37,376 nucleotides of DNA from Bacteroidales bacterium (GTDB lineage: Bacteria > Bacteroidota > Bacteroidia > Bacteroidales > ML635J-15): positions 1 through 37,376 of the forward strand of contig JAISPG010000015.1 in NCBI GenBank assembly GCA_031275085.1, read 5' to 3'. Each line of letters opens with the position of its first letter. Position 1 is the stretch's first letter. The notes under the pieces are model-generated. The model was given only the letters and a program-made list of their open reading frames with translations. It searched no databases and was not told the DNA's origin. Positions 24,375-33,476 of this stretch are shown here, one piece after another. Made by a program: the position numbers and the translations under genes.

Positions 24375-26531
24375 CTATTGTTTTATTATTCTGGAAACCT
24401 CTACTTTATTTCCGAATCGTGTTTTTATAAAATAAATTCCCGGTGATAAATGAGAAATATCTGTTTTATAGCCTGAGCTATTGATATTTTTATTCTCAAT
24501 TATATGTCCGTAAATATCTCTTATCTCAATTGCAGAAATTGTGATATTTTCAGATGAACGGACTTCAATAACAGAATTTGACGGATTAGGATATATCTCT
24601 ATCAAAGATCCTGATGTTGAAATTATCTCAAATATATCAGACGTATCATCTATGCCGTTCTCATTGTAAACTGTTATGCCATAATCCTCTTTACATATCC
24701 ATTTATTATCATATTTATCTATAACTATTGAATTTATTCCGTTGCCATATATTGGAGAATTGGAAGAACTGAAAACTTCCCATTCATTATCTGAGAATTT
24801 TAACATCCCATTATAACTGGTACCTACATAAACATTATTCTTTGAATCTACAGCTATTGAGGTCACCCGTGCATTAGAGCTTAATTCAAGATATTCGTTA
24901 GTGTATACTTCCCAGTCAGTACCGTTGAATTTTGCAACTCCGTTATATGTTCCGATCCATATATTACTGTCTAAGTCTATAGCCAAAGCCGACACATAAT
25001 TTGACGGTAGTCCTGAATTGTTGTATGTATAAACAACCCAGTCATTTCCGTCAAATACGGCTAAGCCTCCGGAAGTTCCAACCCATGTTTTACCTGCTTT
25101 ATCAGTAGTAATAGATCTTACAGAATTACTTGGCAAACCGGAATTTGATGAATTATATCTTATTATATTTCTATTTGCGTCAATATGTATAAGGCCTGAA
25201 CCTTCTGTCCCAAGCCATATATTGCCATTACCGTATGAATGTATGATACTCCTATAAAAATTAATAGATAAAGACGTATTTTCGCTGTTCATAACACCCC
25301 ATGTATTTCCATCGTATATAACTATATCATTATTAGTCAATAAAAAAAACCTATCTTCATCATCAATATCAATTGATAATACATAGGAAGAATTTATTCC
25401 TGTAAGATCCATTAAATCATATGTTTCCCAGTTATTCCCATCATATTTTATCAAATAACCGTTATTTGCAATCCATTTATTATTCTCTTGATCTATTGAC
25501 ATTGTTGTTATGCTGCGGGAAAGTAATCCCGAATTTTTCAAATTATGAACTATCCATTCTTCACCATCCATCTCTATTAATAAACATTCTATTCCCCCTG
25601 TATAAGAATGCATATTATAGTTAACCCATTTTTTATTATTGCTGTCAACAAAAATCCTATTAGCATAACAATAATCCATTGCCGGACTTATAGTATCATA
25701 AACAATACAGGTATCATCAGCAAATTCTATTAAGCCTCTGCTTGAGGCCAACCAAACCGTTCCATCATCTTCAATATCCATATATTCTATATTGATTCCT
25801 GTCGGCAAGGAACTATTCCCAGGTGAAAAAGTTACCCATTCTTCTCCGTCAAATTTAGCAATTTCCGCATTGGTGCAATAATTTTTATGATAAGCTGTCC
25901 ATATATTATTATCCTTGTCGCATGTTAAAGCATAATGAAAATGAGTTCCTCGATCAGTAAGGTGTTCTGTCCATACCGTATCATTGAAACTTAATATTTT
26001 ATAGCTACATGTTACCCACTTTACATTATTATTATCAATAACTATTTCTTTTACTTCATCATGAATTTTATGATTAGTAAAATTCTCTCCGTCAAATTTT
26101 ATTACATAATCATCTATACCAAACCAAATATCATTATTTTTATCAACTGCAATGGTTATTATATATTCATAAAGTAACTGCGGTAATCCAAAATCTTCAC
26201 AGGTATAAGCAATACAGGAATTTCCGTCAAATTTTATCAACATATTTTCAGTGCTGAGCCATTTATTTCCATCATGGTCAATTGCAATGGCATGTACTGT
26301 ATTATTTGTCCCCATACCCAATATCGAAAACATATTATACCTTACTTTTTCTCCTGTTTCTTTATCAATGCTGATCAATCCTCCTCCATAAGTTCCCACC
26401 CAAATATGATTTTCATCTTCTGCAAATGACCATATACCCGAATGATAATAATAATATTCCCATTGTTCATTCTGGGAAAAACTTAAATAAACACAGAAAA
26501 ACGGGATTAATAAGAATAATAGTTTTTTCAT
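24375..26531 (-). CDS. Secreted beta-propeller protein with T9SS type A sorting domain
   Basis: 718 residues: signal peptide (MKKLLFLLIPFFCVYLSFSQ), about twelve repeats of a propeller blade, and a C-terminal T9SS sorting domain (IEIYPNPSNSVIEVRS ... LSPGIYFIKTRFGNKV). The blades follow the two-component-regulator propeller pattern, for example NKWLSTENMLIKFDGN, NIWIGTYNGVAKFNGTDWEV and KTWVGTSGGLAVFDGNDW. In hybrid sensors such propellers bind glycans, but here no histidine kinase or regulator follows, so it is an exported or surface-attached protein. Its ligand is unknown. Confidence 0.88.
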   Translation of the reverse strand: MKKLLFLLIPFFCVYLSFSQNEQWEYYYYHSGIWSFAEDENHIWVGTYGGGLISIDKETGEKVRYNMFSILGMGTNNTVHAIAIDHDGNKWLSTENMLIKFDGNSCIAYTCEDFGLPQLLYEYIITIAVDKNNDIWFGIDDYVIKFDGENFTNHKIHDEVKEIVIDNNNVKWVTCSYKILSFNDTVWTEHLTDRGTHFHYALTCDKDNNIWTAYHKNYCTNAEIAKFDGEEWVTFSPGNSSLPTGINIEYMDIEDDGTVWLASSRGLIEFADDTCIVYDTISPAMDYCYANRIFVDSNNKKWVNYNMHSYTGGIECLLIEMDGEEWIVHNLKNSGLLSRSITTMSIDQENNKWIANNGYLIKYDGNNWETYDLMDLTGINSSYVLSIDIDDEDRFFLLTNNDIVIYDGNTWGVMNSENTSLSINFYRSIIHSYGNGNIWLGTEGSGLIHIDANRNIIRYNSSNSGLPSNSVRSITTDKAGKTWVGTSGGLAVFDGNDWVVYTYNNSGLPSNYVSALAIDLDSNIWIGTYNGVAKFNGTDWEVYTNEYLELSSNARVTSIAVDSKNNVYVGTSYNGMLKFSDNEWEVFSSSNSPIYGNGINSIVIDKYDNKWICKEDYGITVYNENGIDDTSDIFEIISTSGSLIEIYPNPSNSVIEVRSSENITISAIEIRDIYGHIIENKNINSSGYKTDISHLSPGIYFIKTRFGNKVEVSRIIKQ

Positions 26532-26564
26532 AACAAAATGTTATTATTTTATTATATAAATTTA

Positions 26565-26572
26565 CAAATTTA
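26565..26572 (-). promoter_or_regulatory. Possible -7 element for the propeller gene
   Basis: CAAATTTA, reading TAAATTTG on the minus strand, fits TAnnTTTG and lies 33 nt before the start codon. No clear -33 box is seen. Confidence 0.4.
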
Positions 26573-26783
26573 ATTTATGCAAAACAATAAGTATCCAAAA
26601 AAATATACCAACTTAAATATTTTAAATACATAAAACACTTTTATCAAATATGACCTTACTTAATTTCAGAAAAATAAGCATTCTTTTTGATTATTTTATT
26701 GCATAATATCATTATTTATGCATTTTAATATATTGTAATTAATAAAATTATCAAAAAATTAAGTGTCGAATAACTTTAACTTG

Positions 26784-26791
26784 TAACTTTG
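26784..26791 (+). promoter_or_regulatory. -7 promoter element for the HAD hydrolase gene
   Basis: TAACTTTG followed by CACC is an exact TAnnTTTG match, 57 nt ahead of the start codon. The 317-nt gap 26532-26848 holds this and the opposing element and otherwise only AT-rich DNA. Confidence 0.55.
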
Positions 26792-26848
26792 CACCAGATA
26801 CACTATATTTAAATATATGTTTTAACTTATCTTTGAAAAAAATAAAAA

Positions 26849-27538
26849 ATGGAAAAAATAAAAGTAATAGGTTTTGATGCCGATGATACTCTATGGATAA
26901 ATGAACCTTATTATCAGGAAGTTGAAATTAAATTACAGACCCTTTTGGAAAATTTTCTGCCGGCAGAAAAAATTTCCGGTGAATTATTCAGGACAGAAAT
27001 GTCGAACCTTCATATATATGGTTATGGAGCAAAAAGTTTTATGCTTTCCATGATAGAAACAGCTTTAAAAATAGGCGGAAATGATTTATCCCCAAATATC
27101 ATAAATGAAATTATTTTACTCGGGAAATCACTACTGGAAAAACCGGTAGAGCTTTTGGATAATGTAAAAGAGCTGCTTCCCGAATTAAAGGATAAATATA
27201 GTATTATTGTTGCTACAAAAGGGGATCTGGTCGACCAGCAGCGAAAATTAAACAATTCAGGACTTGTTGATCATTTTGACCATATAGAGATAATGAAGGA
27301 TAAACAGGAAAAAGATTATATAGACCTCATAAGAAAACTCAACATAAAAAATGAAGAGTTCTTAATGATAGGGAATTCTTTAATGTCGGATGTTCTTCCT
27401 GTAGTGTCGATCGGGGGAAAAGCCATACACATTCCGTATCACACAACATGGATACATGAAATTGCAGACAAAAATTCTATAACTAAAGATTATATTGAAA
27501 TAAGTAAATTATCGGAACTTAAAGATATATTATTGTAA
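26849..27538 (+). CDS. HAD-family hydrolase
   Basis: 229 residues. HAD motif I is FDADDTLW with nucleophile D10 and acid D12; motif II threonine is in IIVATKGD; motif III lysine is around EIMKDKQEKDY; motif IV is MIGNSLMSDVLP (the two aspartates of typical GDSxxDD read N-S-L-M-S-D here). A helical cap lies between motif I and II (C1 type). It probably removes phosphate from a small metabolite; the substrate cannot be told. It has its own promoter. Confidence 0.87.
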   Translation: MEKIKVIGFDADDTLWINEPYYQEVEIKLQTLLENFLPAEKISGELFRTEMSNLHIYGYGAKSFMLSMIETALKIGGNDLSPNIINEIILLGKSLLEKPVELLDNVKELLPELKDKYSIIVATKGDLVDQQRKLNNSGLVDHFDHIEIMKDKQEKDYIDLIRKLNIKNEEFLMIGNSLMSDVLPVVSIGGKAIHIPYHTTWIHEIADKNSITKDYIEISKLSELKDILL

Positions 27539-27611
27539 CGTGAATTAAGAATTATTCCTTAATAAAAAACAAATCTCAAACAAAAGCAAGCGGTTATGAG
27601 GTTTGTAATTT

Positions 27612-27730
27612 ACTTAGCTGCGCTGCGTGAGATCGCTATCGCTAAGTTACTTGCTGCGCTGCGTGAGATCGCCCGTTTCGGCAGTTCGACTTAGCTCACT
27701 GACCGAAATACTCAACAACCGCAGCTAAGT
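27612..27730. repeat. Mosaic of direct and inverted repeats
   Basis: GCTGCGCTGCGTGAGATCGC occurs at 27617-27636 and again at 27653-27672. ACTTAGCTGCG (27612-27622) is inverted as CGCAGCTAAGT at 27720-27730. Between them TTTCGGCAGT (27676-27685) pairs with ACTGaCCGAAA (27698-27708). The block is far richer in G+C than the DNA around it and codes for nothing visible. Confidence 0.7.
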
Positions 27731-27841
27731 TGTCTTTTGCTGATTGGAATTTTATTCACAATATTTATGAAAAAAATAAATGTTTATTCACCTAAATTTT
27801 ACATTGATCCTGACTTTGTAACATCGATGGTCGCATATCTA

Positions 27842-27904
27842 CGACACGCTATTGTCGATTTATAACTCTTTTTTACCGAGCTTTTCATACCTAACGGTAT
27901 GAAA
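27842..27904. repeat. Two adjacent hairpins in the HAD-oxidoreductase gap
   Basis: CGACA/TGTCG (27842-27857) and TTTCATACC-TAAC-GGTATGAAA (27883-27904, 9 bp, 4-nt loop). Neither is followed by a proper T-run. They may serve as terminators for the convergent genes or belong to a dispersed intergenic repeat. The rest of 27539-28003 has no gene. Confidence 0.5.
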
Positions 27905-28003
27905 TATTATTATGAAATGAATTAAAACTAATTTGATTATATTTTAATTTTGTTTTATTTAGCAAATTACCCTTTGCAAATTACATGGGTTTATCTGTTA
28001 TTA

Positions 28004-29566
28004 TTATTTCTTTTCGTGATATTCCTTCTCTGTATTTACCGCCCATATTATATCCTTATCTTTTATTTTTCCGGTAATATGATTAACTGCTTCCATTGCG
28101 GTTAACATTGAATGGTCCATATTATTATAGCGGTGTTGTCCGTTACGTCCTACGCAATATAAGTTTTCTATCCTGTTTAAAAATTCAATTACTTTATCTA
28201 TTTCATAATATGCACCAAAATATGACGGATAGGCTTTTTTAACTCTTACCCTTACACTGTCGTTAACGTCGTTCTTATCTATAATGTCGATAGAATCCAG
28301 TTCATCAATTGCCATTTTAATAAATTCATCATCGCTCATCTCCCAAAGTTCGTCTCCTTCATTGCAAAAATATTCAAGACCTATCCATACTTTATTTTTA
28401 AAATCACTGACCATATAAGGCGACCAGTTATTAAAGACCTGTAGCCTGCCTATTTTAACGTCCGGTTCCTGAATATATATCCATGTATCGGGAACTATAT
28501 CATTCCAGGTTTTTATCTTTGTCTGGTTTTTTATTTTTAATTTGTCAACCAGTAAGCCTACTGTAATAAAATCGCGGTATGGTAATTCGGAAGCAATTCT
28601 TTTAACTTCAGCATCTATTTCAATACCTTTTATAGATGCGATAAGATCTTTAACCGGCATTGAAGAAACAAGATAATCGCACGGAACAGTTTTTTCTTCT
28701 CCGTTATTATTTACAACAACAGATACGACACGATTATTTTCAATATTTATCGTAGTTACTTCATGTTTTTTTTCAACTTTAACACCTCTTTCTTTAATAT
28801 CATTTGCAACTGTTTCCCATAATTGTCCGGGACCGAATTTAGGATATATGAACTGTTCGATAAGAGAAGTTTCAACATTTTTCTGGTCTACGGATTTTTT
28901 CTTAAAAGGTTTTGTTACTACATCCTTTACTATTCCCATTAAAGAAAGTCCTTTTACTCTCTGAGAACCCCAGTCTGCCCCAAGTTTTGAGGGATGGATT
29001 CCCCAAACTTTTTCGGTATAATTTTCAAAAAACATTCTATATAAAGGTTGTCCGAACCTATTAATATAAAAATTCTCAAGAGAGTCTTCCTTTTTTTTAT
29101 GCAAACTGGATTTCATATATCCGAAACCTGCATTAAATGTTCTTTTTATTCCCATATTTGAAAATGTTTCAAATTTCAGGGAAATAGGGTAGTCAAAAAA
29201 TTTTCTCAAATAAAATATCCTTGATACTCTTTGCCGTAAAAGCATAACCCTGTCAGCTTTCTCCGGATCGGGACCTTTATGATCATAATCTTTTTTTCTG
29301 TTCAGTAAAATATCATCAATAGAAGGATAACCTTGTAAGGGCATAATATTATTCCACCATGCCATAACCTCATCATTTTTAGAGAAAAAACGATGTCCTC
29401 CTATATCCATTCTGTTTCCTTTATAGTTTATTGTTTTTGATATTCCGCCTATCAGTTCCTCAGCTTCAAATACAAATATTTCCTGCCCCGGCTCTTTAAT
29501 TAATTCATATGCTGCAGTTAAACCGGCAGGTCCTGCTCCTACAATAACGGTTGTTTTTTTATCCAT
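28004..29566 (-). CDS. NAD(P)/FAD-dependent oxidoreductase (amine-oxidase/UGM-like)
   Basis: 520 residues. The N-terminal Rossmann motif [16 protein letters not shown] (residues 7-22) binds FAD, followed by [13 protein letters not shown] and DIGGHRFF, and by the C-terminal FAD-contact segment [20 protein letters not shown]. This architecture is shared by protoporphyrinogen-oxidase-like and UDP-galactopyranose-mutase-like enzymes; members are often found in polysaccharide gene clusters. The partner gene is a membrane GT-C-like protein overlapping by 8 nt, which supports a role in envelope sugar or lipid modification. The substrate is unknown. Confidence 0.85.
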   Translation of the reverse strand: MDKKTTVIVGAGPAGLTAAYELIKEPGQEIFVFEAEELIGGISKTINYKGNRMDIGGHRFFSKNDEVMAWWNNIMPLQGYPSIDDILLNRKKDYDHKGPDPEKADRVMLLRQRVSRIFYLRKFFDYPISLKFETFSNMGIKRTFNAGFGYMKSSLHKKKEDSLENFYINRFGQPLYRMFFENYTEKVWGIHPSKLGADWGSQRVKGLSLMGIVKDVVTKPFKKKSVDQKNVETSLIEQFIYPKFGPGQLWETVANDIKERGVKVEKKHEVTTINIENNRVVSVVVNNNGEEKTVPCDYLVSSMPVKDLIASIKGIEIDAEVKRIASELPYRDFITVGLLVDKLKIKNQTKIKTWNDIVPDTWIYIQEPDVKIGRLQVFNNWSPYMVSDFKNKVWIGLEYFCNEGDELWEMSDDEFIKMAIDELDSIDIIDKNDVNDSVRVRVKKAYPSYFGAYYEIDKVIEFLNRIENLYCVGRNGQHRYNNMDHSMLTAMEAVNHITGKIKDKDIIWAVNTEKEYHEKK

Positions 29567-31076
29567 TAGTAACAGAAGATTTTTTAGATATTTTTATTTC
29601 AATTAATTTATTCAGTAAAATATATAAACATGCAAAATTAACACTTTTTACAGCAAACCAGTATCTGAATTCAACAGGACTGGCAAATATAACTGATCCG
29701 TAATATACTACCCCGAAGGCAAAAATACTCCAGAAAATCTTTTTCTCATCAGGGGTAAATTTTATCTTTTTTCTTTGAATAATTGATATAACTGCAACTA
29801 TAACTATAATTCCCCATGATATTATCCATAAGATCTGTGTTGTTTTCGATAAAAAATTACCATATATGGGATATTTGGGAGAAGTGTCTTCGTCTTCCGG
29901 AATGTTATACCAGGAAGTTGCTTTGGACGGCGAAATCATTTCTTCATTTTTGATAGTGCCTGAATTTGTCGTATAAACAATTCCTTTAGCGTTTAACAAA
30001 AGATAATATCTCATAAATTTAAATGGATATTTTTTCACAATAAGCCAGCCATAATCATTAAAAGTCCGCGATCCCAGACGTATCCACAGATTTGTATATG
30101 GCCTTTTGGTTTCCTGTATCTTTTTTGTTAAAAACATTTTCAAAGGCAGATCTTTATCCCAAAGGAACATTGCAGTTACTTTTTTCCCATCTTCAGTCGC
30201 TTTTTTTATACTATCGGTATGCATAAGAACAAATTCATGCAACTCCCTGACTTCATTATCTTTTATATCTTCGGGTTTCAGGTCAATATAAGGTACTACA
30301 TGCAGTGCATTATTGGCTATCTGCCATCCGTCAAAGCCTGTTGAAAACTGATCAAACTTTGTTGTCTCTTTCATAAAAGACTTTACCTGGTTATAGAATA
30401 AGGCTGATACAAAGAACATACAAGCAATTCCAACCCAGCGGACAGGACCTTTTACCATAAAAAACAATGCTGCAAAAACAACCGGAAATGCCATTGATGA
30501 ATATCTTACATGTAATGAAGAGAAAAGTAACAGGGTAAAAACAATCAGTGCAAACCAGTTCTTTCGTAATATTATAAAAAGAAATGATGCCAATAATAAA
30601 TATACAATACCTCCATACAGCAAATCACTCAATATTGAATTGGCAAGCCTGAACCCCATAGGAGACAATACTAATGTCAGTAACATTAAATACCATACGA
30701 TCTTACTTTTGGGCTTTACAAAATATTTTACAGTAAATGCAAATATTGATGTAGACAGGAAATACACAATCATCTGAGCAATAAAAACAGCATGTACGTC
30801 TGGAGATATAGCATGTATTATTTGTAAAAAATAAGAATATCCGAAGGGTCTGTAAAAATAAAATTTATCCTGTTCTGCCGCATGGATATATCCTAAAGAA
30901 TCCGAAACAGCCAAAGGATAAGGATAAAACATTTTTAATAATATATAACCGGCAACACATAAAATAAGAATAATTCCCCAATCAATAAGTTGCTCTTTTT
31001 TTACCAAAAACTTAATAAAATCAAATGAAAATCGTAGAGATGTTTTAGTTTTATTCTTTTTAGAAGGTTTAGCCAT
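29559..31076 (-). CDS. Polytopic membrane protein, GT-C glycosyltransferase-like
   Basis: 505 residues with about ten hydrophobic helices. After a basic N-terminus and a first helix, the loop [20 protein letters not shown] resembles the first periplasmic loop of GT-C enzymes, where an acidic pair is catalytic (here the D in SDS). [15 protein letters not shown] also fits dolichyl/undecaprenyl-phosphate sugar transferases. A soluble loop of ~130 residues lies between later helices. It would transfer a sugar from a lipid carrier on the periplasmic side. It overlaps the oxidoreductase start by 8 nt. The family call is by appearance only. Confidence 0.65.
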   Translation of the reverse strand: MAKPSKKNKTKTSLRFSFDFIKFLVKKEQLIDWGIILILCVAGYILLKMFYPYPLAVSDSLGYIHAAEQDKFYFYRPFGYSYFLQIIHAISPDVHAVFIAQMIVYFLSTSIFAFTVKYFVKPKSKIVWYLMLLTLVLSPMGFRLANSILSDLLYGGIVYLLLASFLFIILRKNWFALIVFTLLLFSSLHVRYSSMAFPVVFAALFFMVKGPVRWVGIACMFFVSALFYNQVKSFMKETTKFDQFSTGFDGWQIANNALHVVPYIDLKPEDIKDNEVRELHEFVLMHTDSIKKATEDGKKVTAMFLWDKDLPLKMFLTKKIQETKRPYTNLWIRLGSRTFNDYGWLIVKKYPFKFMRYYLLLNAKGIVYTTNSGTIKNEEMISPSKATSWYNIPEDEDTSPKYPIYGNFLSKTTQILWIISWGIIVIVAVISIIQRKKIKFTPDEKKIFWSIFAFGVVYYGSVIFASPVEFRYWFAVKSVNFACLYILLNKLIEIKISKKSSVTNG

Positions 31077-31258
31077 TTAATCTTAATTTATTTTTTTAAT
31101 CAAAATACATTCTTTTATAAGCCGGTATGTAAATTGACTTATAAATAACCGGAAAATATATTTCAAAAATACATAAAATAACATATATATCTTTAAAAAA
31201 TGAAAATTTTTATAATTCATGTTTTTATCCCTGCATTCAAGATAATTAAAATTTTATA

Positions 31259-31348
31259 TAGTTCCGAGTACCTAGTACATGGTGGCTGGCGCGTTAAAAG
31301 ATTGCCCTTCAAAAGCATCAGGTATTCGGTACTTCCTACCAGGAACTA
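31259..31348. repeat. Palindromic intergenic element, copy 1
   Basis: Outer arms TAGTTCC (31259) and GGAACTA (to 31348) bracket a core starting TGGCTGGCGCGTTAAAAG and ending CCCTTCAAAAG (31283-31315). The core matches copy 2 at 32 of 33 bases. The last three bases of the element are the stop codon (TAG, minus strand) of the T9SS gene. The inner arms are partly decayed compared with copy 2. The rest of 31077-31258 is AT-rich with no gene. Confidence 0.8.
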
Positions 31349-33295
31349 ATGTTTTGTTATTTTTTCAGAAGACTTGTTCCCATAACAATCTGTGATCTCA
31401 ATAATATATACTCCATCAGGTAAATTTGTTATGTCAAGTGTTTCAATATTTTGTATATTAATTAATGTCCTGCTTTGCACCTGCTTACCGTCCGAAGTGT
31501 AGAGGTTTAGCAGAACATTACCGCATGAATATTTCGAATGGTCGTAAAACTCAATATACACTTTATCTGTAGCGGGATTTGGAAATATTTTAAAGTTTTT
31601 ATAAGATTGATTGTTTTCTACATATGAATTACAGTCTCCATATGCGAATACAGATTTTGTGATAGTCTTTGTTTCTCCGTAGGCATCGGTTACCGTTATT
31701 TCAAGATTATGGTATCCTGTTGTAGTGTGAGTTTGTAATTCCAAAGGTTTTACTATGCATTGTCCCCACTCGTGGTTTGTAAAGGTTGCTTCGGTTATGG
31801 TATCGTAAAAACTGATTCTGTTGGGATATGGAATTGAAACTTCTCCAAGACCAATCTCCACAGGTGTAAATTTATACGGGTAGTAAATACTGTCTATTTC
31901 CTGACCGGTGGAAATATTGATCTTATAGGGGGCAGATTTTCCGGAAATATACATATAAGTATCTATTGTCCGATTACAGGGCAGGCTATCAGGTATATCA
32001 ATATCAACATTTAATACAGGTGGTTCCGTATAACACAGACCATCTATCCCAAGACTGTCGGTCTTCACAATCCAGAGTTGCTGCGGAGGATCATAACCAC
32101 CGGGCCACTGGTCGTACATATCGCCATCACCTCCAAGTATAAATCCTTTATCCGGAGTTGGTTGGATAACTCTTAACCATTGGGAAGTAGTATTTTCGCT
32201 TTCTGCATAATAATACCTGTGCCATTTTATATTTCCTTCAGAGTCCAGACGCATTAAAAAGCCCCTGTTTTGAAGATTATGCCAGACAGAAGAACCTACA
32301 ACCATTATATCATCGTTTTCAAGTACTATAACAGAGCGCAAAAACGACTTGGCATAAGCTCCAAGTGTACCTGAATCGGTAGTATATTTACAATAATTCC
32401 TGTAATTTCTTTCCCATAATAAATTTCCATTTTTGTCAACTTTTCGCATACAACCATCCCAGTCATATGTATTAGTCGCATGCCCCGCCAATGGATAACC
32501 ACCTATGGCAAGATAGCACGAATCTTGAGTTTCTGCTATCCCTGTAATTCCATCACTATATAAATAAGTTCTACCGTAGGTTTTCTGCCAGATAACATTG
32601 CCGGAAGTGTCAGTTTTTACTAAGTACCAGAATTCTCTTCCTGTTGCATCTCTAAAACTACTACCGCCCATTAATAAATTTCCGTCTTTTGTCTCAATTA
32701 TTTGTCCGCCATATTCGGAATCATACATAGGTATTGTTTTCTCCCACTGATAAGAAAGATCTCCATCAGTCTTCATCAGTAATAGCCGTGCTTTGTCTGC
32801 TTCGTCACGTACCTGTCCCACAAGATAAAAATCTTTTCCCTTGGTTTGTACAATATTAAATATTCTTTTAAAAATAAAATTACAGGGATATGTATTATAT
32901 TCCTTTACATTAAACAAGCTATCATATATATATATATATATATATTCATTAAAAGTTGACAGATCTGTAATACTTCCTACAGAATACGAAATATTGCCAT
33001 TCCCTTTAAAAGAATTACTCCAGCCTTCCCAGTATTCATTCTGATAATCACTTATTATTTTTTTCCATTGTTTTTCTCCATTATTATTAATATAGTTCAA
33101 TGCAAAACACCTTATATTATCAATAGTCCAGCCAGTTGTTCCTGTTCCTGTCATTACCACATAACCTGTATCTAAAACTATTATAGAAGGATTTACATGC
33201 GGAATGGAATCCTCTATTATTTTATTAAATACATGCTGGGAATTTGCAGGTAAAATAAAAACGGTTAATAATATAAAATATAAAATTTTTTTCAT
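31346..33295 (-). CDS. Secreted protein with T9SS type A sorting domain
   Basis: 649 residues from the chosen start at 33295. The open frame runs further upstream to 33376, but the inner methionine begins a textbook signal peptide (MKKILYFILLTVFILPANSQ), so the longer form is unlikely. Residues ~30-430 are repeated WxKTxGG-like blades (LVKTDTSGNVIWQKTYGRTY; DGNLLMGGSSFRDA), a propeller-like pattern common in Bacteroidota surface proteins. A beta-sandwich (PKD-like, SLPCNRTIDTYMYISGKSAP) follows. The last ~80 residues are the sorting domain (FKIFPNPATDKVYIEF ... GVYIIEITDCYGNKSSEK). An 11-unit AT repeat lies in the coding region. Confidence 0.87.
   Translation of the reverse strand: MKKILYFILLTVFILPANSQHVFNKIIEDSIPHVNPSIIVLDTGYVVMTGTGTTGWTIDNIRCFALNYINNNGEKQWKKIISDYQNEYWEGWSNSFKGNGNISYSVGSITDLSTFNEYIYIYIYDSLFNVKEYNTYPCNFIFKRIFNIVQTKGKDFYLVGQVRDEADKARLLLMKTDGDLSYQWEKTIPMYDSEYGGQIIETKDGNLLMGGSSFRDATGREFWYLVKTDTSGNVIWQKTYGRTYLYSDGITGIAETQDSCYLAIGGYPLAGHATNTYDWDGCMRKVDKNGNLLWERNYRNYCKYTTDSGTLGAYAKSFLRSVIVLENDDIMVVGSSVWHNLQNRGFLMRLDSEGNIKWHRYYYAESENTTSQWLRVIQPTPDKGFILGGDGDMYDQWPGGYDPPQQLWIVKTDSLGIDGLCYTEPPVLNVDIDIPDSLPCNRTIDTYMYISGKSAPYKINISTGQEIDSIYYPYKFTPVEIGLGEVSIPYPNRISFYDTITEATFTNHEWGQCIVKPLELQTHTTTGYHNLEITVTDAYGETKTITKSVFAYGDCNSYVENNQSYKNFKIFPNPATDKVYIEFYDHSKYSCGNVLLNLYTSDGKQVQSRTLINIQNIETLDITNLPDGVYIIEITDCYGNKSSEKITKH
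32924..32945. repeat. (AT)11 microsatellite inside the T9SS gene
   Basis: Twenty-two bases of uninterrupted AT alternate within the coding frame, giving YIYIYIY in the protein. Gain or loss of a 2-base unit would shift the frame. Confidence 0.95.
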
Positions 33296-33385
33296 ATTCT
33301 TGCTGTTTCCGGTATTTTTTAAGCACCTGGTATAAAGCTGCAAGTTAACAAAAAAACGGTTATCTGCAACTTTCAATTTTAATTA

Positions 33386-33476
33386 AGTAGCTAGTACCGA
33401 ATTCCTAGTTCCTAGTGGCTGGCGCGTAAAAAGATTGCCCTTCAAAAGAACTAGGAATTCGGTACTTCCAGCTACT
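33386..33476. repeat. Palindromic intergenic element, copy 2
   Basis: AGTAGCTAGTACCGAATTCC with TAGTTC (33386-33411) is inverted at 33448-33476, apart from a 3-base insertion, giving a stem of about 26 bp. The loop carries the same core as copy 1, here starting TGGCTGGCGCGTAAAAAG (33416-33448). The stop codon of the upstream minus-strand gene (33472-33474) lies inside the right arm. No U-tract follows, so it is not a plain terminator. Confidence 0.85.

Noticed and set aside
27617..27672. CRISPR array
   Set aside because: Only two repeat units, inside a larger palindromic mosaic, and no cas genes anywhere in the window.
33296..33376. Longer start for the T9SS gene at 33376
   Set aside because: It would put 27 non-hydrophobic residues before a perfect signal peptide; the inner ATG at 33295 is the credible start.
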